DNA of 64,000 bases from Acanthosepion pharaonis (Eukaryota > Mollusca > Cephalopoda > Sepiida > Sepiidae). The stretch spans positions 1,253,501 through 1,317,500 of the forward strand of contig CAHIKZ030000029.1 in the NCBI GenBank assembly GCA_903632075.3, in the 5' to 3' direction. The position numbers and the translations under genes were made by a program. The notes beneath the pieces are model-generated. The model did not search any database. It was not told where the DNA came from and saw only the letters and a list, made by a program, of their open reading frames with translations. Below, in pieces: positions 33,930-44,135 of the stretch. The stretch's first letter is position 1. Each line of letters opens with the position of its first letter.

Positions 33930-34380
33930 ATTAAGTGACTGAAGGTTTTGAGGAGCGTGAAACCTCTATTTAATTGATGTTGTTCACAAGTCCATTTTGA
34001 CCCCGGATGGTAGCACCTGTTAATGTCCGAGCTATGGACAAATAGTTATCCTCCAACCAAAACACTCTGAAATTATAAAAATACATTTATGAAATATAGT
34101 TTTTAAGAAATACAGTTTTAAGGTGTGCTATATTTATGGGATAAAGGGCTCAATATCAGAGATAGAGCGTGTGTAAATATAAAAGTGAACATAGAAGTCA
34201 ACACTTAGAGGCGACAGTCTGTTTCATGCTAGACACAATCGTCAGGCTACAATTGCGTCTAGCATGATACATTCTGTCGCCTCTTAGGGTTGAGTTCAGT
34301 GTTCACTTTTATATTTAAAAATACATTTATATAGTTAAAATGCCAGCAATAAATTTTCATATAAAAAATGAACAACTACA
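33930..34380 (+). repeat. Dispersed repeat family D1, copy 2, split by hairpin element
   Basis: GGTTTTGAGGAGCGTGAAAC and GAGCTATGGACAAATAGTTA match 36265-36370. The family continues ATTATAAAAATACATTTAT up to 34090 and resumes after 34316 with ATAGTTAAAATGCCAGCAAT, matching 16.97 kb. The interruption is the hairpin element. Confidence 0.75.
34091..34316 (-). mobile_element. Hairpin element, copy B, with 14-15-bp target duplication
   Basis: TAAAAATACATTTAT occurs at 34076-34090 and 34316-34330, bracketing the insertion. Inside, 34177-34316 forms a long hairpin (TAAATATAAAAGTGAACATA and AGGCGACAG... against CTGTCGCCT ... TGTTCACTTTTATATTT). The conserved tail (minus strand GCTCTATCTCTGATATTGAG, CCCATAAATATAGCACACC) lies at 34091-34176. 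A target duplication of this length points to LINE-type target-primed integration rather than a cut-and-paste DNA transposon. Confidence 0.8.
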
Positions 34381-35294
34381 TATTACCTGTAGCTGCGACA
34401 TACAGCTGCGTTGATTTAATAGATTGTTATTTTTAAGAAACTTAATATTATGTAGTTTTTCATGTAGACACAGCTGGCATGGGTCTCTTAGGGACTTTAA
34501 AAATATTCAGATATCTAAACACTTTTAATACGAGAAATTTGGAGTATATACTGGGATTTAAATATTTTTTAAAATTATATCCTTTTAAAAAATTATATTT
34601 CTTAAGACATTATATTTGCCAATTAAAATAACCGGTATTAGCATATGAACGCAAAAGATTCGTATTTATTTAAAATCATTTTTTCTATTTTATTTTTGAG
34701 TAGCGGATCTTTGATTATTTACTTAAAGCTAGCTTACTTAATCGTATTTAAAACAATAGCAATATTAAAAATAACATTACATAGTAATTATTAACACTAA
34801 ATTATAACTTATAATAAACCGTAAAACTAAAAACTAAACTATGACCATAAGTTAATCTGAGTCTACATTTTTAAGTAGATATTTACTTTTATGCCTACAT
34901 GTAACAATCAGTTCATTTCTCTTTTTTAATATATCCCAGGTTATTTCAAGGCCTTAATAATAATAATAATAATAATAGCTGGTCACTCGTATTCGAGGAT
35001 GCCCGTCTACTAGGGTGTCTAGCCAATCCCTATTGCAGACGGTCGCTCAGGCACATCCGTATTTCCTGAACACCCACAGAGACTACATGTGGTCTATACT
35101 GCAACTATGCTTAGCAGACGTTAGTTACAGTTTGTGAGAGAGAGTGTGTTATCTAACGTGATCAACAATTTGAACAAGGCCGGCAGGCCAAAACCCTCGG
35201 AAACGGTGACTTGTGGCTTCATGCTAGCACAGCTATCGACGGCCCACAGGAGTTTCGTCTACCCGATTTTATTCACAAATCTTTGGTCAATCTC

Positions 35295-35298
<4 letters not shown>
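34381..35298. other. AT-rich intergenic stretch with (AAT)n
   Basis: (AAT)n at about 34956-34977. A less AT-rich part at 34979-35290 (GGTCACTCGTATTCGAGGAT onward) has no recognisable gene or RNA and is probably another repeat fragment. Confidence 0.45.

Positions 35299-35347
<49 letters not shown>
35299..35347. repeat. (TA)n microsatellite
   Basis: TA tract. Confidence 0.95.
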
Positions 35348-35349
<2 letters not shown>

Positions 35350-35828
35350 AATTAAAATGCTGTTCAAAATAAACGGAGAGTCTATTTTTCCTGAATACCC
35401 ATATTTGAGTAGATTTTATTTTTTCTACAAACATGAACACCCGAAAGATCATATTAAAGAAAATACGCCCTTTATCCTGCGTCTCCATTTGCAGGATAAA
35501 CCGATGTTTGAACCTATGTGCTTTTGGCAACTTGTCTACGAAGAACCTCATAATGAATCAAGTTTCTATCTCCCTTTAAAGAACATAGGATCAAATGGCG
35601 TTTCTCCTCTGCAAAGGGCGACCTAGGTTCGAATCCTGCGGATGGATGCACTTTTTACAAAAGAGTTTAGACAAAAAGTATTGTTTAAATCAAACGGGGC
35701 ATCCATTCTAATATGGATATTCACGAATAATAACATTTAAAGTGATAAAAATATGTCGGATTACTAAATAAAAAAATATTATTTAGATATGAATATGGTT
35801 TACAGAAGTGACAAAAAGGAGGCATAAA
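35348..35828 (+). other. Intergenic with a tRNA 3'-half-like relic
   Basis: AGGTTCGAATCCTGCGGATG at about 35611-35630 is a perfect B box with a plausible T arm and acceptor 3' side, but no 5' half is visible. It may be the tail end of a tRNA-derived SINE. The small 89-codon frame at 35357-35626 overlaps it and has no known domain. Confidence 0.45.
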
Positions 35829-35948
35829 TCAGGTTTCTACTTGAGTCAAAACGTCTGGTTTATAGTTGAGGCAAAACGTCTGGTTTATACTTGAGGCAAA
35901 ACGTCTGATCTATACTTAAGGCAAAATATATACTTGAGTCAAAGATTG
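35829..35948. repeat. 25-bp minisatellite, ~5 copies
   Basis: ACGTCTGGTTTATACTTGAG then GCAAA repeats with the anchor at 35851, 35876 and 35901; flanking copies are degenerate. Confidence 0.85.
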
Positions 35949-35989
35949 CACCTGATTCAATATGTCCTGTTTATAGTCATGTCTTCAAG

Positions 35990-36264
35990 AACATTTCTTT
36001 GCGGTAGAAAGACATTTTGAATTTAAGCGCAGTACTATGTTGGCGAAAAGATGCCTTCATTTTACAGTTGAAATGCCTAGATGTAACCGTATGTTCTATG
36101 CAAACAGTTTCTTCTCTCGCACTTCTCGCTTGTGGAACTCTCATCTCACTGAAGTTTGATCTTCAGAATGTCAAATACAACCTTATCTCTCCTCTTCTTA
36201 ATTACTGTTCTTCTCTCCTTAATAGTGTATTTTTCCTTAAATACACTGTCCAGAAGCTAGGCCT
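35990..36264 (+). pseudogene. CR1/Jockey-like LINE 3'-end fragment
   Basis: TTTAAGCGCAGTACTATG followed by NSFFSRTSRLWNSHLTEV (about 36098-36152) is the C-terminal signature seen again at 44876 and 32366. It ends in a stop after a short divergence. This is a 5'-truncated copy, as expected from incomplete reverse transcription. Confidence 0.75.
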
Positions 36265-36437
36265 CTGATCAGGAGACTGGAGATTTTGAGGAGTGTGGAA
36301 GCACCTCTTATTGGCTGTTGTTCCCAGGTCCACCCTCAGTCTGTTAGGTTGCTAACTATGGTCAGTAGTGAACCACCAAATAAAAGCAAAATACGATGAA
36401 AGTATAAAAATACATTTTTATAGTAAAAATATCAGTA

Positions 36438-36440
<3 letters not shown>
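36265..36440 (+). repeat. Dispersed repeat family D1, copy 3
   Basis: GAGATTTTGAGGAGTGTGGA, GCTAACTATGGTCAGTAGTG and GAAAGTATAAAAATACATTT in the same order as copies 1 and 2; runs into (TA)n. Confidence 0.7.
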
Positions 36441-36491
<51 letters not shown>

Positions 36492-36691
36492 TATGAAAAA
36501 CTAGGTAATCGGTATGGGTGAACCTAAGGCGGATAAAATCAAGAGAGCTCAATGTAAATCCAGAGCAAATAATTTAAATAATAACAGACCACTTTAAGGT
36601 TCCATGTAATAAATTCTTTCACCACAGCCCTTTTAAAGGACTGCGGTGTGGTGAAATAATTTATTACATGGAACCTAAAGACGTCTGTTTT

Positions 36692-36742
<51 letters not shown>
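36440..36742. repeat. (TA)n - 81-bp hairpin - (TA)n
   Basis: TA tracts at about 36440-36487 and 36697-36742. Between them 36596-36676 is an inverted repeat: AAGGTTCCATGTAATAAATT ... AATTTATTACATGGAACCT, with inner CTTTCACCACA against TGTGGTGAAA. Small hairpin element or foldback. Confidence 0.85.
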
Positions 36743-36744
<2 letters not shown>

Positions 36745-36854
36745 GACCAACAACACATTGATAAAGCAAAATGTCAAGCAGCAATTCCTCTTTATCTATA
36801 ATGAAAGGAATACAATTTCGTTCAAAATAAATTTATTTGAAGAAACAAAATTTT

Positions 36855-36905
36855 GTTCAAATTATTTAGATTTCGGCATTAGATAATCCATAGCGGTGTT
36901 GATAT
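36855..36905 (-). repeat. Single relic unit of the 79-bp repeat
   Basis: AATTATTTAGATTTCGGCAT then TAGATAATCCATAGCGGTGT matches one minus-orientation unit of the satellite. Confidence 0.75.
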
Positions 36906-36954
36906 GGCGTTCTATGTGTTCAGGTCTCCCCAATATTATCTGTCCCTAAATTGC

Positions 36955-37241
36955 ATTTATTTAAGCTCATTATGCTATGCGTTGTTTTTCTCTGCCTCTC
37001 TTGCCCACAACTTGTGCTGTGAGTATTATATTTACCAAACATTCTTTCCTCATTATGTGCCCTCAAAATTTCAAATATCTCTTCCTAATGTTAAGTAAAA
37101 GTTTCCTTTTTCTCTTTTCTCTAAAAATCTACTTGTTGCTCCCATGCTCGGTCCACCGTATGCTCAGCATTTTCCTGAAGAACCACATTTTGGTTACTTC
37201 AAGTCTCTCCTGCATCACTGAGGAGATTGTCCACCATTTAA
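36955..37241 (-). pseudogene. RTE-like LINE C-terminal part (distal half of a split copy)
   Basis: The minus strand reads MQERLEVTKMWFFRKML and, further on, LLLNIRKRYLKF, GHIMRKECLVNIILTAQ and KRGREKQ, the standard end of RTE-like LINE ORFs. It stops being LINE-like exactly at 37241, where the Helitron-like element begins. The proximal half resumes at 37963. Confidence 0.8.
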
Positions 37242-37512
37242 TCTTACTTATTATAAAACGCAGATTGTGTGTGTGTGTGTGTGTGTCTGTACGTTTATAT
37301 ATTGGATCGGATTTCCTACATTTTTCAACCAATTTCAACAAAACTTCACTGGACTGCGTAAAATTACCTTGCAGTGCTTCTGACAGCGCCAAAAATTGAA
37401 AAAACACAATTGTTTTTGCACGAAATCAATTTGAAAACACGATTAAGAGGCATCGGGAAAATGAAAGGGGGACAACTCATATCGAGTTATACTTATAAAA
37501 CCCAGGTTGTTT

Positions 37513-37564
<52 letters not shown>

Positions 37565-37962
37565 TGTTTTCGTTTATATATGGGATCGGATTTCCTACAT
37601 TTTTCAACCGATTTCAACAAGACCTTTTGGCATGTAGTGTTTCTTATTGTCTTGCACACTTTTTTCTTTATATTTACATTCAGAATGCTTTAAAAATTCC
37701 ATTTACAAGACAATTGTTTATAATAAAATTCTATTTAATCGATAGACTCATAACGATTGAAAACAATGTTTTTTTTTGAGTTTGGGTTTGACCAATTCGT
37801 AAAAGAAAACAAAAAAAAAACAAATAAACTAATTAAGACATGCGTGTCCGTCAACCTTAAACAATAATCTTTGTCAATTTTATTTTTCAGTCTTTATGAT
37901 GGTCGATACTTGATCTATCTCTTACTGTTACATCCCCGGGCAATGCCGGGCTCTACTGCTAG
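37242..37962 (+). mobile_element. Non-autonomous Helitron-like element (721 bp) inside a LINE
   Basis: It starts TCTTACTTATTATAAAACGC and ends GGGCTCTACTGCTAG. A GC-rich hairpin (CCCGGGCAATGCCGGG, 37935-37950) sits 8 bases before CTAG (37959-37962). The host bases are A37241 and T37963. When the element is ignored, the flanking LINE frame joins without gain or loss of a codon, so both ends are exact and there is no target duplication. The 5' part with its (GT)n tract is duplicated internally (37245-37350 and 37490-37625), sharing GGATCGGATTTCCTACATTT. No Rep/helicase is encoded. Confidence 0.8.
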
Positions 37963-38235
37963 TTGTATATAAGAGGATAGGTATCAGGTAAGAGTTCAGT
38001 ATTCTTGCTTTGCTTCAAACGAAGTTTTTTTTCCGTCTCTTAATACTCTGCTTAGTTTTTGGGAAGCATCTTTATCTATCCCTCTGCGTCTTCGGATTTC
38101 AGTGTCGAACTTTTTGTCTTCTCTTTGAACACTTCCCAGATATTTAAAGTATTTTTCGGCTTGTTTGATTTTGGTAAGCCTGATTCGTAATTTGCATTTT
38201 GAACTCATCCTTCTTCTCTTTCTAATGTATCTATT
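37963..38235 (-). pseudogene. RTE-like LINE RT/thumb segment (proximal half of the split copy)
   Basis: The minus frame 38208-37996 reads KYFKYLGSVQREDKKFDTEI then RRRRGIDKDASQKLSRVL, the conserved FKYLGS...DTEI...KDAFQKLS region of RTE-like LINEs. A frame change near 38010 is needed to continue to the Helitron junction (ILNSYLIPILLYTIK, matching the expected YVxSxLLYG region). Confidence 0.8.
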
Positions 38236-38929
38236 TTTTTTCTCTTTATTTGACGACGTATAAAAAAAAGTTGGTTCGTTGTTGGTTCTTTAATATCGAA
38301 TTTGTAGAAGATAACGAAAGAGGATCGATTTCCCTACTCATGGAAGGCCAGACTAACCTCTCGAGCAATTATCTCTCGACAATGCGTTGTACGTTAGACG
38401 AACGGATATAAATATCACTTGCGTCCGCAAAAGTTGGTCACTCGGTGAACGATATATGGCCGGAACTCGAAACTGTAACCCATTAGATTTAGGAATTGTT
38501 TTTCCGACCCTCAAGACCTTGGTTATTGTTTCAGGAGAATAACAATTAAGCAAATAGCAACTTTCAGTGAACGAAGTGTCGTACATTGGAAATTCATATT
38601 TGAACAGTGAAATAAAACTCTATAGAGTAAGTACTAGAGAATAAAAAATATATTTTACCAGTATTAGAGAACATTTACCGATTACAGAATGAAGACAAAA
38701 AGACTAGGAAGACTGTGTAGCTCCAGTAAAAGGCGAATTTCACTCTTAATATTTAATGTTAGAATATTAATGATAGGAATTTGAATAATTTTGTGGAAAA
38801 ATTAGTGGAGGAATATTGGTTAGCACCAGTCTAACTCCTGACTCTGATCAGAGACCATTACCTTGAATGCCTACCGGGCCTTGTATTAGGTGAATGCAAG
38901 AAGTTTCAAAATGAATACATATATTCAGA
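38236..38929. other. Intergenic with possible tRNA-Ser-like relic (minus)
   Basis: Minus-strand 38510-38450 contains CTAAATCTAATGGGTTACAG and TTTCGAGTTCCGG, reminiscent of the tRNA-Ser array units (AAATCTAATGGGTTATTC). The rest is unrecognised. Confidence 0.35.
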
Positions 38930-39060
38930 ATAAAGAAGAGGGAGTTGAATTATCTTGAACACAAAATGAGGAAATAAGACTTGGAAAATTTAATAGTCAC
39001 GAGGCACATTGTGAACTAAAGAGACAATGAAAGACAACCTACTTTTCGAGTTGTCAATTA
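38930..39060 (+). pseudogene. RTE-like LINE C-terminal relic
   Basis: Text near 38946-39030 reads LNYLEHKMRK, then DLENLIVTRHIVN, the GHIMRK-type end of RTE-like LINEs, with one stop between. Confidence 0.6.
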
Positions 39061-39109
39061 ACGATTTTGCAAATTTTACTTGGGATTTTGGTCCATTCTT
39101 CTTCGCATA

Positions 39110-39872
39110 AGGTATTCAAATCCGGTCCTCACTAGGTGCCTCATACGTTCGGCCTTGTGCCACATCTAAGTTATGCTTAGTAAATCACTAGGGCACTCGA
39201 AGTGGTGTAATGGTTAGCAAGCTTGCCTCGCTAGATCAATTACGACTGAATAGTGAGTTCGATCCTCACTTGGTGCCTCATACCTTCGACCTTGTGCCAC
39301 ATCTAAGCTATGCTTAGTAAATCACTAGGGCACCTCGACGTGGTGTAATGGTTAGCAAGCTTGTCTCGCTAGATCAATTACGACTGAATAGTGAGTTCGA
39401 TCCTCACTTGGTGCCTCATACCTTCGGCCTTGTGCCACATCTAAGCTATGCTTAGTAAATCACTAGGGCACCTCGACGTGGTGTAATGGTTAGCAAGCTT
39501 GTCTCGCTAGTTCAATTACGACTGAACAGTGAGTTCGATCCTCACTAGTTGCCTCATACTTTCGGCCTTGTGCCACATCTAAGCTATGCTTAGTAAATCA
39601 CTAGGGCACCTCGACGTGGTGTAATGGTTATCAAGCATGCCTCGCTAGATCAATTACGACTGAATAGTGAGTTCGATACTCACTAGGTGCCTCATACTTT
39701 CGGCCTTGTGCCACATCTAAGCTATGCTTATTAAATCACTCGGCCACTTCGACGTGGTGTAATGGTTAGGAATCTTGTCTCGCTAGATCAATAACGACTG
39801 AATAGTGAGTTCGATCCTCACTTGGTGCCTCATACCTTCGGCCTTGTGCCACATCTCAACTACGCTTGGAAA
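39110..39872 (+). repeat. 138-bp tandem repeat with tRNA-Gln-like head, ~5.5 copies
   Basis: Unit starts (GGGCAC or variant) at 39191, 39328, 39466, 39604 and about 39741, period 137-138 bp. Each unit holds an ~87-nt tRNA-like body: GGCACC/GGTGCC acceptor, TGGTGTAATGGTTAGCA (same as the D arm of metazoan tRNA-Gln) and a perfect T arm GTGAGTTCGATCCTCAC. The tail is TTCGGCCTTGTGCCACATCT. The anticodon arm is not cloverleaf-like, so these are tRNA-derived SINE units in tandem. Confidence 0.85.
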
Positions 39873-39874
39873 GT

Positions 39875-40746
39875 CACTATGGTCTTCAGGTCCGGGATGT
39901 TTGTTGGGGCTCACGGTTCGATTTGTGTTATCGAAAAAAGTCATAGATTCTTGATTGGCTTTAAATCTAGAAACTGGACCATTTCAGGATATTTACATTA
40001 TTTTCAGGAAACCATTTCTTCGTAGATTTTGCAGTGTCCTTAGGATCATCATCTTGTTGGAAGATACAACCGAAATCGTTAAATTTGCTTCCAAAATATT
40101 TTGTTATGCTGCGTCATTCATTCTAGCATCTATTACTGATATTTTGCCAGTGCCTCTTTTAGAAAAAATATATCCCCAAACCATGATGCTGTCACCACCA
40201 AATTTCACCGTTAGAACTGTGTTCTTTTGTTTGAAGGCATCTTTCCCTCATACAGGGTTTCTTGAATTTCTTCCGTATAACTCAATTTTGTTTTTTTCTA
40301 TCCATAATACTCTTTCCCAATACAATTATTCCTTATTCTTATGTTCACGAACGAGTTTCAATCTGGCATCTCTGTGTCTTTTCAATAGCAGTGGAGTTTT
40401 CAGAGGGGGGGGGTGACTTTAGATTGTGCCTATGAATTTAAATGTTTATTGTCTGTTTACCGAGAGATTCCTGATAGAAACAAACCATCCTGAAACTCTT
40501 GACGAGTAACCATTGGATTTTGTTTCATTTGATGCATTAATTTCTTCGCAAATCTTGAAACAATCTTCCGTGGAGCACCTGTTTTTGGTTTTCCAAACTT
40601 TCGAGATTTTATACCTTGCCATGACTGAATGATAGGAGTGGATGGAATATTCAGGTTATTTGAGATTTTCCTGCAATCTTTACCTTCTTTCCAGAACTTA
40701 ACAAGCAGTTACTTTTAAGAATTTGTCAAATTTTACCTCTTGACAT
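39875..40746 (-). pseudogene. Tc1-type (DDE) transposase pseudogene
   Basis: Read on the minus strand from ATG at 40746. Conserved blocks in order: WERVLWIEKNKIELYG (about 40321-40275; the first catalytic aspartate of the WSDES motif is replaced), KFGGDSIMVWGYIFSKRGTG (about 40207-40148), FQQDDDPKDTAKS (about 40060-40022; second aspartate kept) and DLKPIKNL (about 39965; the final catalytic glutamate replaced by lysine). N-terminal helix-turn-helix text is weak. Multiple stops and frameshifts. Its 3' end is cut where the tRNA-Gln-like array begins. Tc1 elements move by cut-and-paste into TA; this copy cannot. Confidence 0.85.
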
Positions 40747-40884
40747 GATGAAAACCTTCTTGCACGAATATCAACTACAGAAAATGGTGTTTCTATTTTT
40801 AGGCTAAAAATAAGTACTTATAACATTCTAGAATATACGACTTGAATAATCTAGAGTATTAAAGCAATTTCAAAGTTTTAAAAT

Positions 40885-41057
40885 CTGAAATTTTTATTGT
40901 ACGAATATTTTTCACCCATTAAAATGGATAAATAGGATATATATCTACTAAATAAGTTATTATATATCGGTGTACAGTTATGCAAAAATTATGTCAATTC
41001 ATTACTTGGAAATACAATAAATTAAAAATTTTATATGTACGAATATTTTTTCCCTCA

Positions 41058-41060
<3 letters not shown>
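40885..41060 (-). repeat. Probable Tc1-element 5' terminal region
   Basis: Minus strand from 41060: CGTGAGGGAAAAAATATTCG then TACAT, similar to many Tc1-type inverted-repeat ends (CAGTGAGGG-like). A second similar phrase (GGGTGAAAAATATTCGTACA) lies at about 40919-40899, suggesting a repeated or nested end. It abuts a (TA)n tract; the partner end is missing. Confidence 0.5.

Positions 41061-41094
<34 letters not shown>
41060..41094. repeat. (TA)n microsatellite
   Basis: TA tract at the presumed Tc1 end. Confidence 0.9.
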
Positions 41095-41098
<4 letters not shown>

Positions 41099-41429
41099 AT
41101 TATTGTATTTTTATTATAGCATTATTTATACAATTATTATATTTTTGTTATACCATTATATTTTATTATGATATTTAATTGTTTACTCGAAACATAACCA
41201 CAAGTAAATTTTTAATCTCTGACATTCTAACCCGCTTAACTTAGGAAAAATAGGTAACGATATGTTTTTAAAGTTCCTTAAAATCATTTAATAACAAGTT
41301 ACATATTGCGTGAGGAAATACATATTATTGAAAGATGAAAGCTTTTGTGTAGCGATTTAAAATGATTTTATTATAATCTCTTTTAATAGATTTTGACTGT
41401 ATTTTTTTTACTCCATTTGTCCTTTTTTC

Positions 41430-41436
<7 letters not shown>
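41095..41436. other. AT-rich intergenic stretch
   Basis: Nothing recognisable. Confidence 0.5.

Positions 41437-41492
<56 letters not shown>
41437..41492. repeat. (TA)n microsatellite
   Basis: TA tract. Confidence 0.95.
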
Positions 41493-41496
<4 letters not shown>

Positions 41497-42160
41497 CCAT
41501 GAAAATAAGTGGATACAACGTTTAAAAACACAATATCCAGCTGGGCTAAACCATAAATTTAAAAAATATAGATAGTACTAATATATAACTTTACAAATCA
41601 AAACCTACCCACATTTCTCACCCACACAAGACAGACATGCTTACGGAGGTGTTGAGGCCTCACACTTATACACACACCCACACGAACATACACACTTACA
41701 CACATCATACTCACTCTCTCCCTAAGAACCAAATAACACACACCCAAACACTTAACAGAGACACATCTCCTCTCCAGGACTAATAAAACTGTCAAACTGA
41801 CCGGATAAATTCAGAGCAGCATAGATCCATCCAGCTCTTATCTCAAATAACAACTTAAAAGAGACTGTTTGACCATCACAAAGAATGTTAAAAGATTCAT
41901 GTTAAAAAGATTAAAAAAAAAACAAAAAAAAACAAATGAAAACTACAGACAAAAGTTCATTTTCTCCATCAAGACATTCATTTCTGTAGTTTACTGCTAC
42001 CAGCAAGCAGAAATATTTCTTCTGATGATGATGGCCATTTTGACCGAAACTAGTCGTGGAATGTAAATGAAATAATAATAATAAAAAAAAAAACGAAAGA
42101 ATATTAATGTACAAAACCCAGTGTGCCTGAAGATTTTATTTTTTAATATCTTTTATGGTT
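41493..42160 (+). other. Intergenic; impure (CA)n and a hammerhead-like relic
   Basis: Impure CACA text at 41660-41750. CTGATGA at 42022-42028 and CCGAAACTAGTCGTGG at 42044-42059 are placed like a hammerhead core and GUC site, but stem II is not convincing. A (TA)n tract follows 100 bp later. Confidence 0.45.
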
Positions 42161-42162
<2 letters not shown>

Positions 42163-42231
<69 letters not shown>

Positions 42232-42292
42232 TTTCAATGAATACGACGGACAGGTTGCTTTGATTTGGTTTTGTACACAATTTCTCATGCGA

Positions 42293-42335
<43 letters not shown>
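42163..42335. repeat. Two (TA)n tracts
   Basis: About 42163-42225 and 42298-42335 with a 70-bp spacer (CACATTTCAATGAATACGAC onward); a similar spacer phrase follows a TA tract at 47.44 kb. Confidence 0.9.
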
Positions 42336-42338
<3 letters not shown>

Positions 42339-42479
42339 AAATATGCGAAATGCCTAAAAGAAAATTTTTTTTCACGTTACGTCCTTGTTTTGGGGGAGGA
42401 TTTATCGAATAGATAAGAGAAATAAATCGTGAATACTTTTCGGTTTTGGACATTCTGTTACTTTTTCTCTCATTCTTAT

Positions 42480-42869
42480 ATTCCTAGAATCTTAATATTC
42501 CTTTCCTTCCTTTTTATTCTTTCTTTCTTTCATATTTTCTTTCATTGCTTCTAATATTTCTTTCTAGTATTCTTTTTCCATACTTTCATTTTTCTATCTC
42601 TTTCTTTCATTCTTTCTTTCTTTCTTTTTTTCTTTCTTTGTTTAATTCCTGGTAACTTCCTTACCTTTTTCTATTTAAAAAAAATATTTGTTTTTCCTTG
42701 CTTTCTTTGTCAATTTTAATTTTTCTTCATTTGTGTGACTCTTTGATTTGTCTTTCTTTCTTTTTTTCATAATTTTCTTTCTTTTCATTTTTTAATGTAT
42801 TTTCTTAACATTTTCGTCATTTTCATTTTCCGCCATTTTATCTAAATTTTTTTCTTTTTTGTTTCTGGT

Positions 42870-42920
<51 letters not shown>

Positions 42921-43660
42921 CCTATCTCCCTCTCCCTCTCTCGCTCTTTGTCTCCTTCTCCCTTTCGTACCCTGTCTCTCAATCTTTCTCCCCCCTCACC
43001 CTTGTCCATTCCTACCTTCTCTTTCATTTCGTCTCTTTCTTTCGTCTGTCTCTTTATTTGTACTCACTTTTTCTTTCACCACGCCATTTCTTTCATCCCC
43101 TCTCTTTCTTACCTCCTCTCTCTTTCACCCTCACTCTCCTTCTTTCTCCCTTCTTCTCTCTCACCTTCTCTCTCTCTCTCTTTCTCCCCTTCTCTCTTTC
43201 TTACCCTCTCTCTCTATATATTTCTTCCACATCTCCCTTGTTTTTTCCTACCTTCTCTTTTTTTTCCTCTCTTTCTTTCTTTCCTTTGTCGCTTTCTTTC
43301 CTCTGTCTCTTTCTTTTCTCTCTCTCTCTTTCTCCCCTTCTCTCTTTCTTACCTTCTCTCTCTCTCTTTCTTCCATATCTCGCTTGTTTTTTCCTACCTT
43401 CTCTTTCTTTTCCTCTCTTTCTTTCCTCTGTTTCTTTTTTCCTCTCTCTCTTTATTTCACCACGCTCTTTCTTTCATCCCCTATCTTTTTTACCCTCTCT
43501 CTTTCACCCTCACTCTCCTTCTTTCTCTCTCCTTCTGTCTCACCTTTTCTTTCTCTTTCTCCCCTTCTCACTTTCTTACCCCCCTCTCTCTCTCTTTTCC
43601 TTCTCTCTCAAGTTTATTCGTTAATTATTTATTTACGCTTCTGCTTTCTTTTCTTTGAAA
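42480..43660. repeat. 1.2-kb polypyrimidine tract (CTTT/CT-rich)
   Basis: The + strand is almost entirely C/T, with (TTTC)n at about 42870-42918 and (TC)n runs. Larger blocks repeat (TCTCGCTTGTTTTTTCCTAC-type text at about 43230 and 43378). Overlapping frames of 188-289 codons encode SLSLF/FFLSF text and are not genes. Confidence 0.9.
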
Positions 43661-44126
43661 TGCATTTTCTCTCTCTAGATTTGGAATGCGATTTCGCGCA
43701 TGCGACGATTCTGTCCTTGATTCCCTGAAGCATCCAGACTTTGAGTTCGAAGAATCACAACTTTTCAATCGAAGACTTCGCCTCGGAGGTTGTCTCTCTC
43801 TCGCTCTGTCATCCGCTCACGTCCGAAACTTTCTTTTGAAATCTTCCTGCTCGAATTTGTCCCACTTCAAAAGACTGTTTCAACCTTTATCGTTGTGCAC
43901 AGATCGATGACCAAACTCTTTTTGATGGCAGCGTCTCAAAAGCGAAGAAGTAAGCAATATTTTCAAATTCGGAATTCCTTTAAACGATCGGCATATTTTC
44001 AAAAGGATCACGCCAGAGAAAGTCTGGGTACAATTTGATAATGCCAAGTTAAGAATTACAATAGATATAACATTAAATAGAAGCGCAGACACGAATTTTT
44101 CTTCCTCCATAGTTAATAGATAATAC

Positions 44127-44130
<4 letters not shown>
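43661..44130. other. Short CpG-containing non-repeat segment with NRF-1-like site
   Basis: TTTCGCGCATGCGACG near 43691 matches NRF-1. A pyrimidine run ending TCTCTCTCTAG at about 43678 resembles a splice acceptor, and a plus frame continues to about 43728 before a stop. Evidence is too thin for an exon call. Confidence 0.3.

Positions 44131-44135
<5 letters not shown>

Noticed and set aside
39822..40416. Plus-strand ORF of 153 codons
   Set aside because: Antisense to the Tc1 transposase pseudogene, whose conserved motifs are on the minus strand.
42859..43728. Overlapping ORFs of 289, 236 and 188 codons
   Set aside because: Read-through of a polypyrimidine tract (Ser/Leu/Phe/Pro only) in all three frames.
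43678..43728. Possible internal exon after a polypyrimidine-AG
   Set aside because: The pyrimidine run is the end of a simple-sequence tract, and the frame closes within about 50 bases with no protein similarity that I can recognise.
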